A stretch of 10,975 nt of DNA from Baffinella frigidus (GCA_026770585.1 MU647166.1:37004-47978), one strand, 5' to 3'; shown: positions 5,336 to 10,456, numbered from the stretch's first letter. The notes: generated by a model from the sequence alone, not told the origin. A program made the numbers and translations.

Positions 5336-5660
5336 GAATGACCGTTATAACGGTTATAACGGTTGTAACGGTTTCAGCGGCTGTGAGGGTTGAAACGGTT
5401 TCCTATGGCAAGGAGGGGCTATTGTCAGTCAGGTTTCTGTAAAGCGAACAGATGACCGGAACACCCTAAACCCTGAACCCTAAACCCTAAATTATCAACG
5501 CTCCTCTCTCTCGACCCTAAACTCCAAGCCCTAAACCCTAACACACCCTATTGTCAGAGAGATTTCTTCAAAGCGAACAGATGACCGGAACACCCTAAAC
5601 CCTGAACCCTACCCCCTAAACCCCACACCCTAACCGCTCGAGTGCCCCCCCGAAGCAGGG
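5336..5660. repeat. Degenerate repeats: AACGGTT units, CCCTAAA arrays, duplicated GCGAACAGATGACCGG
   Basis: AACGGTTAT-type units at 5338-5402 are followed by two direct copies of an AAAGCGAACAGATGACCGGA segment (about 5444-5462 and 5571-5589), each leading into CACCCTAAACCCTGAACCC. No coding sequence is seen. Confidence 0.8.
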
Positions 5661-5685
5661 TGCGGAATGCCTGGGGCTGAACCAC
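5660..5685 (+). pseudogene. Exon D, deleted copy with acceptor (D0)
   Basis: After AAGCAG, GTGCGG is joined directly to AATGCCTGGGGCTGAACCAC. This equals the first six bases of exon D fused to its later ECLGPNH region, with about 35 bases missing. The TGTAAAGCGACTGG hairpin begins right after. It is a broken upstream duplicate. Confidence 0.7.
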
Positions 5686-5690
5686 ATTAC

Positions 5691-5785
5691 TGTAAAGCGA
5701 CTGGTGTAAAGCAATCATTTGCTTTACACCAGCATTACTATAAAGCGACTGGTGTCAAGCAATTAGTCGCTTTAAATCAGTCGCG
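5691..5785. repeat. TGTAAAGC hairpin cluster
   Basis: CTGGTGTAAAGCAA (5701-5714) pairs perfectly with TTGCTTTACACCAG (5719-5732). A second, imperfect stem follows between GCGACTGGTGTCAAGC and GCTTTAAATCAGTCGC (about 5746-5785). Confidence 0.88.
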
Positions 5786-5878
5786 TTGTTGCTCAATGAG
5801 CAACCGAGACATGCACAGTACAGCAAACCCTGTAACGCTAATCGTGCACAGTACAGCAATCACTGTCAGGCTACGCCC

Positions 5879-5936
5879 GAAGCCCCAAAGCCCCAAACCC
5901 CCAAACCCCAAAGGCCGAAAGCCCAAAGCCTGAACC
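5879..5936. repeat. C-rich array before exon D
   Basis: CCCCAAA and CCGAAAG units end at the AACCCAG acceptor of exon D. Confidence 0.85.
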
Positions 5937-5939
5937 CAG

Positions 5940-6048
5940 GTGCGGATCATGCGGCACGCGCTGACGGTGATGGAGGAGTGCCTGGGGCCGAACCACGTCG
6001 ACGTCGCGAACCACGCGCTCATGCCCCTCGCTGGCCTGCTGGGCGACG
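5940..6048 (+). CDS. Exon D of the TPR gene, kinesin-light-chain-like repeat
   Basis: A 109-nt exon, acceptor AACCCAG, donor GACG|GTACCG, phase 0 in and phase 1 out. It encodes VRIMRHALTVMEECLGPNHV then DVANHALMPLAGLLGD. The pattern R-AL-x-x-x-E-x-x-LGPNH-x-DVA-x-x-L-x-x-LA-x-L is the hallmark of kinesin light chain and related TPR proteins (helix B, a GP-H-P-like turn, helix A). It is GC-rich with strong third-position G/C, unlike the surrounding introns, which supports coding. Joined to exon E, the split codon gives Gly and the next helix begins. Such repeats normally bind cargo or partner proteins. The exact function of this gene is unknown. The many algal proteins with this repeat are mostly unnamed. 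Confidence 0.85.
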
Positions 6049-6078
6049 GTACCGATCCTTCGTGTCTTTCGCGCCCTG

Positions 6079-6088
6079 GGAGAGAGAG

Positions 6089-6122
<34 letters not shown>
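6079..6122. repeat. (GA)n after the exon D donor
   Basis: Starts about 30 bases after the exon D donor. It is preceded by CCTTCGTGTCTTTCGCGCCC, a diverged form of the module that precedes (GA)n tracts at 7803, 9154 and (with a short GA) 9290. Confidence 0.93.
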
Positions 6123-6123
<1 letters not shown>

Positions 6124-6151
6124 ATGCCTCTCGCTGGCCTCCTAGGCGACG
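6124..6151 (+). pseudogene. Exon D, 3' copy with donor (D2)
   Basis: ATGCCTCTCGCTGGCCTCCT then AGGCGACG|GTCAAC repeats the last 28 bases of exon D (MPLAGLLGD). All differences are at third codon positions. It could act as a second donor. There is no acceptor, because (GA)n abuts it. Confidence 0.8.
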
Positions 6152-6164
6152 GTCAACGCCCCAA

Positions 6165-6424
6165 CTTCAAACGCTACACCCGAAACCCTACACCCGAAAA
6201 CCGAAAACCGAGATCCTACACCCGGATGGCTCTAAACCCTAAAACTAAACCCCAAGCCCCAAACCACGAACCACCAATCAAAAATCACAAACCACAAACC
6301 CTTAACTCTAAACCACAACTAGAACCTGCATCCTAGACCCCAACCCCCAACCCTCAACCCTATACCCTAAATCCGAAACCTGAAACCCGAAACCCGAACT
6401 CCGAAGCCTGAATACCTACACCCG
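6165..6424. repeat. C-rich array in the intron before exon E
   Basis: CCCTACA, CCGAAAA, CCCTAAA, CCACAAA and CCCAACC units, strongly degenerate, ending at the CCCGGCAG acceptor of copy E0. Confidence 0.88.
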
Positions 6425-6428
6425 GCAG

Positions 6429-6466
6429 GACTGGGGCTGTGGCCGGAAGCGAATGACACCTTCCTC
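6429..6466 (+). pseudogene. Exon E, truncated 5' copy with acceptor (E0)
   Basis: It has the same upstream words as exon E (CTGAATACCTA then CCCGGCAG) and encodes LGLWPEANDTFL in the same phase, then stops at TAA (6467). It lacks the end of the exon and the donor. Confidence 0.8.
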
Positions 6467-6635
6467 TAATCTTTTCTACTGATGAGACCAAGTTGAACTG
6501 GGACAGAGCTCCACTTAGCAGCAACCGAAGATATTTCCCCCCGGATTCTCGGGGAAAAATCCGGTTGGAATCCATAGCAATGGATAAGATCCTAGTACAA
6601 ATCGTTTGGATGGACTGCATCCGTGAAGACCCCGG
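6467..6635. other. Unique intron sequence with small hairpins
   Basis: No gene seen. Contains CCGGAT...ATCCGG (about 6542-6565) and ATCCAT-AGCA-ATGGAT (about 6570-6585) hairpins. Confidence 0.5.
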
Positions 6636-6666
6636 TGGCTGAAGTCTGAATACCTAAACCCGGCAG

Positions 6667-6716
6667 GACTGGGGCTGTGGCCCGAAGCGAACGACACCTA
6701 CCTCAAGGCTGTTCGG
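6667..6716 (+). CDS. Exon E of the TPR gene
   Basis: A 50-nt exon, acceptor CCCGGCAG, donor CGG|GTGCTG. It takes the G from exon D to make a Gly codon, then encodes LGLWPEANDTYLKAVR, ending in phase 0. It reads as the second half of a kinesin-light-chain-type repeat (W-PEA-x-x-x-Y-x-x-AV). Joining to exon F continues as VYSRTLGRDH, the expected next stretch, which fixes the donor here even though GTGCTG is a weak site. A truncated sister copy lies 238 bp upstream. Confidence 0.8.
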
Positions 6717-6736
6717 GTGCTGCCATTTCCTTTTGT

Positions 6737-6862
6737 AGTGCTGTGGGTTCTGGGTTTGAGGTTAAGGTTTAGGGGTTTAGGGTTTGAGGTTTATGGTTTG
6801 GGGTTCAGGGTTTGGGGGTCGGGGTTTAGGGTTTGAGGTTTGGGGTTTGGGGTGTGGGTTTT
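6737..6862. repeat. G-rich telomere-like array at the start of the E-F intron
   Basis: GGGTTTA, GGGTTTG and GGTTTAG units, starting about 20 bases after the exon E donor. Confidence 0.93.
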
Positions 6863-6916
6863 CCTGTAGCCTCGGTAAACTGTTTGATTTACGGATCCCT
6901 ACTCAGCGTTGGTTAG

Positions 6917-7027
6917 ACCCTAAACCCTAGCCCCCAAACCCCGAACCTCAAACCCCAAACCCCAAACCCCAAACCCCAAACCCCAAACCCCAAACCCCAA
7001 ACCCCAAACCCCAAACCCCAAACCCTC
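6917..7027. repeat. C-rich CCCCAAA array at the end of the E-F intron
   Basis: CCCTAAA, then about 12 nearly perfect CCCCAAA units, ending in ACCCTCAAG, the acceptor of exon F. It is complementary in sense to the array at 6737-6862, so the two ends of this 314-nt intron could base-pair. Confidence 0.95.
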
Positions 7028-7030
7028 AAG

Positions 7031-7096
7031 GTGTACTCTCGGACGCTGGGGCGTGACCATGAGACAACGCGCGCTACCAAGAAGCTGGCTGACGCG
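7031..7096 (+). CDS. Exon F of the TPR gene (longest copy)
   Basis: The acceptor is CTCAAG, phase 0. It encodes VYSRTLGRDHETTRATKK then LADA. Joined to exon E this is a standard TPR continuation (A-x-x-x-Y-x-x-LG-x-DH-x-x-T-x-x-x-x-x-x-LA). The end is ambiguous. A GCG|GTGCCC donor would join in frame to exon G (AHKK). If read through, the frame continues VPPETSE and stops at TAA 7118-7120, which would make this the C-terminal exon. Two of the four decayed downstream copies keep GACGCGGTGCCCCCCGAA intact and a third keeps a diverged form, so the junction area was copied as a unit. Confidence 0.75.
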
Positions 7097-7142
7097 GTGC
7101 CCCCCGAAACCTCCGAATAACCCTTAAGCGATAAGACCTGCG

Positions 7143-7186
7143 ACCCTACGGTAGGAAACCCGTAGGGACACAGGGGGGTTCCTACG
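7143..7186. repeat. Inverted copy of a 45-bp GTAGGAACCCCCC segment
   Basis: The reverse complement of this stretch matches 7488-7532 and 7587-7631 with about two differences. It contains the palindrome CCTACGGTAGG at 7145-7155. Confidence 0.88.
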
Positions 7187-7264
7187 GATAAGGTAACGGA
7201 AAGGTGGCCCGATTGGGGCCGAAAATCCCTTCATAGCCCGCTGTGTGGCTGATGCGGGCGTGTT

Positions 7265-7308
7265 GGTAGCGCGCTACCAAGAACCTCGCTGACGCAGTTT
7301 CCCCCGAA
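7265..7308 (+). pseudogene. Exon F, decayed copy (F2)
   Basis: GCGCTACCAAGAACCTCGCT then GACGCAGTTTCCCCCGAA matches the RATKKLADAVPPE part of exon F with several changes. The left edge is replaced so that GGTAGCGCGCTACC forms a perfect palindrome. Confidence 0.75.
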
Positions 7309-7322
7309 ACCCGAAACCCGCT

Positions 7323-7412
7323 CAGAGAGAGAGAGAGAGAGAGAGAGAGATTCACAGTGAAGCAGAATTTACTGTATAGCAAAAAAACAGAGAGAGAGAG
7401 AGAGAGAGAGAG
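7323..7412. repeat. Two (GA)n tracts separated by a TTACTGTATAGC segment
   Basis: (GA)n at 7323-7350 and 7389-7412. Between them are CACAGTGAAGCAGAATTTAC and TGTATAGC, a degenerate version of the TTACTGTAAAGC word that follows the second tract at 7413. Confidence 0.92.
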
Positions 7413-7448
7413 TTACTGTAAAGCAAACAGCCCGAGGCTGTTCATCCA

Positions 7449-7646
7449 GATGCGGGCGTGTCGATCCTGCCCCCACGCATTCACCTAGTAGGAACCCCCC
7501 TATGTCCCTACGGGTTGCCTACCGTAGGGTCCGGGGCTGTTACTCCTGATGCGGGCGTGTCGGTCCTGCCCCCACGCATTCACCTAGTAGGAACCCCCCT
7601 ATGTCCCTACGGGTTGCCTACCGTAGGGTCCGGGGCTGTTGCTCCT
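7449..7646. repeat. 99-bp tandem duplication
   Basis: The unit beginning GATGCGGGCGTGTC starts at 7449 and 7548, and its first part recurs at 7647. The two complete units differ at about four positions. Because 99 is a multiple of three, the reading frame repeats, but the encoded peptide has no recognised domain. Each unit carries CCTACCGTAGG (7518-7528 and 7617-7627). Confidence 0.95.
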
Positions 7647-7664
7647 GATGCGGGCGTGTCGGTA

Positions 7665-7700
7665 GCGCGCTACCAAGAAGCTGACGCGGTGCCCCCCGAA
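7665..7700 (+). pseudogene. Exon F, decayed copy (F3)
   Basis: GCGCTACCAAGAAGCTGACG then CGGTGCCCCCCGAA lacks four bases compared with exon F, so the frame is broken. It keeps the putative donor area. Like F2 it has GGTAGCGCGCTACC at its left edge (7661-7674). Confidence 0.78.
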
Positions 7701-7745
7701 CCCCGCCCTACCGTATGGCCCTAGGACCTGCCTAGGACCTCTCGG

Positions 7746-7818
7746 GGGAGAGAGAGAGGGAGAGGAACGCGCCCCCTGGCTCCTTCGTGCCTTCCGCGCC
7801 CTGAGAGAGAGAGAGAGT

Positions 7819-7853
<35 letters not shown>

Positions 7854-7857
7854 AGCG
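7746..7857. repeat. GAACGCGCCCCCTGG...CCCTGAG module between GA tracts
   Basis: A short (GA)n at about 7746-7764 leads into the module 7765-7804, then a long (GA)n with an internal alternating GC run (7803-7855). The same module occurs at 9115-9154 and 9257-9296. Confidence 0.88.
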
Positions 7858-7870
7858 TGTAGGTTCCTAG

Positions 7871-7923
7871 GACATGAGACAACGCGCGCTACCAAGAAGC
7901 TCGCTGACGCGGTGCCCCCCGAA
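7871..7923 (+). pseudogene. Exon F, 3' copy (F4)
   Basis: ACATGAGACAACGCGCGCTA then CCAAGAAGCTCGCTGACGCG and GTGCCCCCCGAA is the closest copy to exon F. It has one substitution (GGCTG to CGCTG, making CTC GCT) and keeps the frame and the putative donor. It starts mid-exon, with no acceptor. Confidence 0.8.
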
Positions 7924-8060
7924 CCCCGAAAACCGAAAACCGAAACCCGAAACCCAAAGCCCAAAAACCGAAATCCGAAATCCGATAACCGAAACCCCAA
8001 TCCCCACACCCCAAACCCCAACCCCCAACCTCAGAAAGCCTAGACCCCAATCCACCCCCG
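7917..8060. repeat. C-rich degenerate array after F4
   Basis: CCCCGAA, CCGAAAA, CCCAAAG and CCCCAAC units, ending near CGCCCGCAG at 8060-8068. That could be an acceptor for the open stretch ALEPSVSAGLSYW, which I cannot link to a known domain. Confidence 0.85.
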
Positions 8061-8068
8061 CCCGCAGG

Positions 8069-8315
8069 CGCTAGAGCCCAGCGTCTCGGCTGGTCTTTCC
8101 TACTGGCGTACAGCGGTCGTGTTTGTCAATCGAATAAACCTCGCTTTCCCCCCTGGCAGCCGCACAGTGCCAGGGCCCATTTCCTGGTACAACACGTGTC
8201 TCTACAAGTATTATACAACCCTTTCCTGGTACAAAACGTAATCTCTAATATTCATATACGCGCCCCGTTTCCCCAGGGCTTCGATCATTGAGAGGACTGC
8301 GTTGTACTTTGTCCC
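8069..8315. other. Unique stretch with a tandem TTTCCTGGTACA pair
   Basis: From 8069 the frame ALEPSVSAGLSYW stays open for about 60 codons but is not recognised. The words TTTCCTGGTACAACACGT (about 8200) and TTTCCTGGTACAAAACGT (about 8222-8239) form a short tandem duplication. CCTGGCA...TGCCAGG (8152-8174) is a hairpin. No confident gene. Confidence 0.4.
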
Positions 8316-8379
8316 CTGCACCCTACACCCTGCACCCTGCACCCTACACCCCAGTCACATTTCTAGCCTCGAGTGGCAG

Positions 8380-8421
8380 GCGCACAAGAAGCTGCTCAAC
8401 TTCCCCACGCACCCGAAGACC
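8380..8421 (+). pseudogene. Exon G-like copy (G1)
   Basis: After TGGCAG, the 42 bases encode AHKKLLNFPTHPKT in phase 0, compatible with exon F. It continues open as VPTAVLDTLT through TGGACACAGTGTC repeats to a stop at 8569-8571. The continuation looks like repeat and is unlikely to be protein. Confidence 0.55.
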
Positions 8422-8424
8422 GTC

Positions 8425-8565
8425 CCTACCGCTGTGCTGGACACACTAACACGTCCCTACCCCTGTGTTGGACACAGTGTCACGTCCGTACATCAACTGT
8501 GCTGGACACAGTGTCACGTCCGAACATCTGTTCCAGACACACTGATTTATACTGTTACGTCCCCC
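8425..8565. repeat. GCTGGACACAGTGTCACGTCC minisatellite, block 1
   Basis: Three to four diverged units of about 30 bases, each with the self-complementary core GACACAGTGTC. The whole block, with the exon-like piece before it, is duplicated at 8773-8956. Confidence 0.88.
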
Positions 8566-8571
8566 TGGTAG

Positions 8572-8610
8572 GCGCACAAGAAGCTGCTCAACTTCCCGAC
8601 GAAGCCGAAA
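8572..8610 (+). pseudogene. Exon G-like copy (G2)
   Basis: After GGTAG, this encodes AHKKLLNFPTKPK and then loses the match at CGTCCAGTTAGCCC, where a small inverted-repeat element begins. The acceptor is changed to TAG. Confidence 0.65.
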
Positions 8611-8614
8611 CGTC

Positions 8615-8710
8615 CAGTTAGCCCACTGGCTTAGTTAATTCAATTAGGCGGGCTAAGTAAATTACTGTAGGGCATAGCAATTCTTCCTAGGAAATACCAT
8701 GGGCTAACTG
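8615..8710. mobile_element. 96-bp inverted-repeat element with flanking direct repeats
   Basis: CAGTTAGCCCA at 8615-8625 is inverted at 8700-8710. In addition, 8628-8657 and 8710-8739 are direct repeats of about 30 bp (TTAGTTAATTCAATTAGG against TTAGGTAATTTAATTAGG). The internal and flanking repeats overlap, which suggests a rearranged element. Confidence 0.65.
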
Positions 8711-8772
8711 ACTTAGGTAATTTAATTAGGTGGGTCAAGTCCGAGACCCGAAACCCCAAACCCCGCCCGCAG

Positions 8773-8814
8773 GCGCACAAGAAGATGCTCAACTTCCAGA
8801 CGCAGCCGAAGACC
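8773..8814 (+). pseudogene. Exon G-like copy (G3)
   Basis: After CCCGCAG, this encodes AHKKMLNFQTQPKT. The following GACCGTCCCTACCGCTGTGC and minisatellite match G1 closely, so about 185 bp were duplicated at a distance of 393 bp. Confidence 0.65.
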
Positions 8815-8819
8815 GTCCC

Positions 8820-8958
8820 TACCGCTGTGCTGGACACACTAACACGTCCCTACCACTGTGTTGGACACAGTGTCACGTCCGTACATCAACTGTGCTGGAC
8901 ACAGTGTCACGTCCGAACATCTGTCCCAGACACACTGATTTGTACTGTCACGTCCACT
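8820..8958. repeat. GCTGGACACAGTGTCACGTCC minisatellite, block 2
   Basis: Near-identical to the block at 8425-8565. It ends CACGTCCACTGGGG, where copy F5 begins. Confidence 0.88.
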
Positions 8959-8996
8959 GGGGCGTGACCATGCAACAACGCGCGCTACCAAGAAGC
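8957..8996 (+). pseudogene. Exon F, internal copy (F5)
   Basis: CTGGGGCGTGACCATGCAAC then AACGCGCGCTACCAAGAAG encodes LGRDHATTRATKK. Both ends of the exon are missing. It is the only clear copy that keeps neither splice junction. Confidence 0.75.
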
Positions 8997-9066
8997 CCGA
9001 AATCCGATAACCGAAACCCCAATTCACCCCCGCCCGCCAGTTAACTTAAGGTATAATGTTCCGCAG

Positions 9067-9150
9067 GCTCACAAGAAGATGCTCAACTTCCCGACGCAGC
9101 CCAAGACCTCGAGGAACGCGCCCCCTGGTTCCTTCGTGCCTTCCGCACCC
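9067..9150 (+). CDS. Candidate last exon G of the TPR gene
   Basis: After TTCCGCAG, this encodes AHKKMLNFPTQPKT then SRNAPPGSFVPSAP and a TGA at 9151-9153. Phase 0 matches exon F ending LADA. Three upstream copies of the first 13-14 codons each follow an AG, and this is the most downstream one. That fits the rule that upstream copies are 5' fragments of a full exon. The tail is suspicious, however, because its coding bases (GAACGCGCCCCCTGG...) also occur at 7765 and 9257 without the AHKK part, always next to (GA)n. The tail may therefore be a repeat and not protein. No poly(A) signal is evident. Confidence 0.4.
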
Positions 9151-9153
9151 TGA

Positions 9154-9296
9154 GGGGGAGAGAGAGAGAGCGCGCGAGAGAGAGAGAGAGCGCGCGCGCG
9201 AGAGAGAGAGAGAGAGCGCGCGCGAGAGAGAGAGAGAGAGGGAGAGAGAGAGAGAGGAACGCGCCCCCTGGCTCCTTCGTGCCTGCCGCGCCCTGA
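9154..9296. repeat. (GA)n with GC runs and a second CCTTCGTGCC module
   Basis: (GA)n interrupted by alternating GCGCGCGC runs at about 9170, 9191 and 9216, then GAACGCGCCCCCTGGCTCCT...CCCTGAG at 9257-9296, which leads into the GAGGCGGGC minisatellite. Confidence 0.93.
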
Positions 9297-9368
9297 GGCG
9301 GGCCTGCCCCATGCCCCGAGGTGGGCCCGTCCCACCAGTCCCGAGGCGGGCCTGTCAATCCCGAGGCG

Positions 9369-9483
9369 GGGATATATCCCTTAAGTGGCGAGTAGGCGCA
9401 TACGCCCTACCGTAGGGCCCTAGGACCTGCCCAGGACTTCTCGGGGGTCATTTTTGTCCCCCTCGCCACTTCGGGGATATCCC
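9369..9483. repeat. Foldback 1 within the minisatellite
   Basis: AAGTGGCGAG (9383-9392) pairs with CTCGCCACTT (9462-9471), and outer GGGATAT words extend the stem. The interior has CCCTACCGTAGGGCCCTAGG, then ACCTGCCCAGG. Confidence 0.88.
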
Positions 9484-9668
9484 GAGGCGGGCCCGTCGAT
9501 CCTGAGGCGGGCCTATCCCAGCCGGAAGAGGCGGGTCTATCAGTCCTGAGGCGGGCCTGTCAGTTCCGAGGCGGGCATATCAATCCCGAGGCGGGCCCAT
9601 CCCAGACCTGAGGCGGGCATATCTCTCGCCTCTCCTGAGGCGGGCCTGACTGCCCTGAGGCGGGCCTA

Positions 9669-9772
9669 TAGCCCTCAAGTGCCCAGTAGGCTCATACACC
9701 CTACGGTAGGGTCCTAGGACCTGCCTAGGGCGAGTTAGGGTGAATATTCATCGTATGGGCACTTGAGGGATC
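9669..9772. repeat. Foldback 2 within the minisatellite
   Basis: CCCTCAAGTGCCCA (9672-9685) pairs perfectly with TGGGCACTTGAGGG (9756-9769). The left half is homologous to that of foldback 1 for over 50 bases (AGTAGGC-CATAC-CCCTAC-GTAGGG-CCTAGGACCTGCC). Confidence 0.9.
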
Positions 9773-9962
9773 TGCCCTGAGGCGGGCCTATCTGTCCCGA
9801 GGCGGGCCTGCCCGTTCCGGGGCGGGCATATCAGTCCCGAGGCGGGCCCATCTGTCCCGAGGCGGGCCTATCTGTCCCGAGGCGGGCCTTTCTGTCCCGA
9901 GGCGGGCCTATCCATCCCGAGGCGGGCCCTAACGCGCCGGCAGGCTCCCTTTGCCGGGGTCT

Positions 9963-10028
9963 AAACCCTAAACCCTCTCTCTCAGAGAGAGAGAGAGACT
10001 CTCTCTCTCAGAGAGGGAGACTCTCTCT

Positions 10029-10071
<43 letters not shown>

Positions 10072-10140
10072 CGAGAGAGAGAGCACGTGAGAGCACGTGA
10101 GAGAGAGAGAGAGAGGGCGAGAGAGAGAAAGCGAGAGAAC
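9963..10140. repeat. Alternating CT and GA blocks, then long (GA)n
   Basis: Three CTCTCTCTC-AGAGAGAG junctions between 9974 and 10040 form short palindromes. A long (GA)n follows with CG and CACGTGAGAG interruptions. A few CCCTAAA units precede it at 9963-9974. Confidence 0.95.
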
Positions 10141-10242
10141 GAAAGATGTAATGTAAAGCGAACAGCCTAGTCGGGACTCCTCTACGACAAATCCGGAGCA
10201 GGTTGCGAGACCGATGTATTGGATTTGCACTAATTACTTTAC
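10141..10242. other. Short unique stretch with TGTAAAGCGAACAGCC
   Basis: No gene seen. Begins with the dispersed TGTAAAGCGAAC word directly after (GA)n. Confidence 0.4.
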
Positions 10243-10308
10243 GGTAAATGAGTGGGGGCAGGATCGACACACCCGCAGGATGAACAGCCCCGGGCTTTTG
10301 TTTTACAG
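10243..10308 (-). repeat. Inverted copy of 7416-7485
   Basis: On the minus strand it reads TGTAAAACAAAAGCCCGGGG, then CTGTTCATCCTGCGGGTGTG and TCGATCCTGCCCCCAC. This matches the left part of the 99-bp repeat region and its preceding TGTAAAGC word, with small gaps. Confidence 0.88.
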
Positions 10309-10309
10309 A

Positions 10310-10418
10310 GGTACCTCGCTCATAAGAAAGTGTCACCCCCTAGGACCCTACAGTAGGACCATGCCTATGGCCCTACGGTGGTCCTAGGGGTGTGGGCGTT
10401 TCTTATGAGCGAGGTACC
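10310..10418. mobile_element. 109-bp near-perfect foldback
   Basis: GGTACCTCGCTCATAAGAAA (10310-10329) is a perfect 20-bp inverted match to 10399-10418. After a short unmatched spacer, inner arms CACCCCCTAGGACC and GGTCCTAGGGGTG continue the stem. The loop end contains CCATGCCTATGG. The core CCTACAGTAGG resembles the CCTACSGTAGG palindromes of the other foldbacks. It lies between TTTTACAG and CTGTACAGTAA. Confidence 0.93.
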
Positions 10419-10430
10419 CCTGTACAGTAA

Positions 10431-10456
10431 CTCTCTTTCTCTCCCTCTCTCTCTCC
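10431..10456. repeat. CT microsatellite
   Basis: Interrupted (CT)n between CAGTAA and a T run. TTTGCTTTACAGTAAAT follows, the complement of the TTACTGTAAAGC word. Confidence 0.93.

Larger units (their letters stand above)
9290..9937. repeat. 20-bp GAGGCGGGC minisatellite, about 21 copies
   Basis: The consensus is TCCCGAGGCGGGCCTATCTG. The GAGGCGGGC core is almost constant and the spacer varies. Copies lie in three blocks separated by two foldbacks (9369-9483 and 9669-9772). The last block (9776-9930) has the most regular 20-bp period. It cannot be coding in one frame, since 20 is not a multiple of three. Confidence 0.95.

Noticed and set aside
8069-8260. Open frame ALEPSVSAGLSYW after a CCCGCAG as an alternative exon after F
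   Set aside because: It is phase-compatible but shows no domain, no copies and no clear donor, so I did not call it as coding.
9290-9937. GAGGCGGGC array as a CRISPR-like array
   Set aside because: The unit is 20 bp in total with spacers of about 11 variable bases, in a eukaryotic intron-rich setting. It is a minisatellite.
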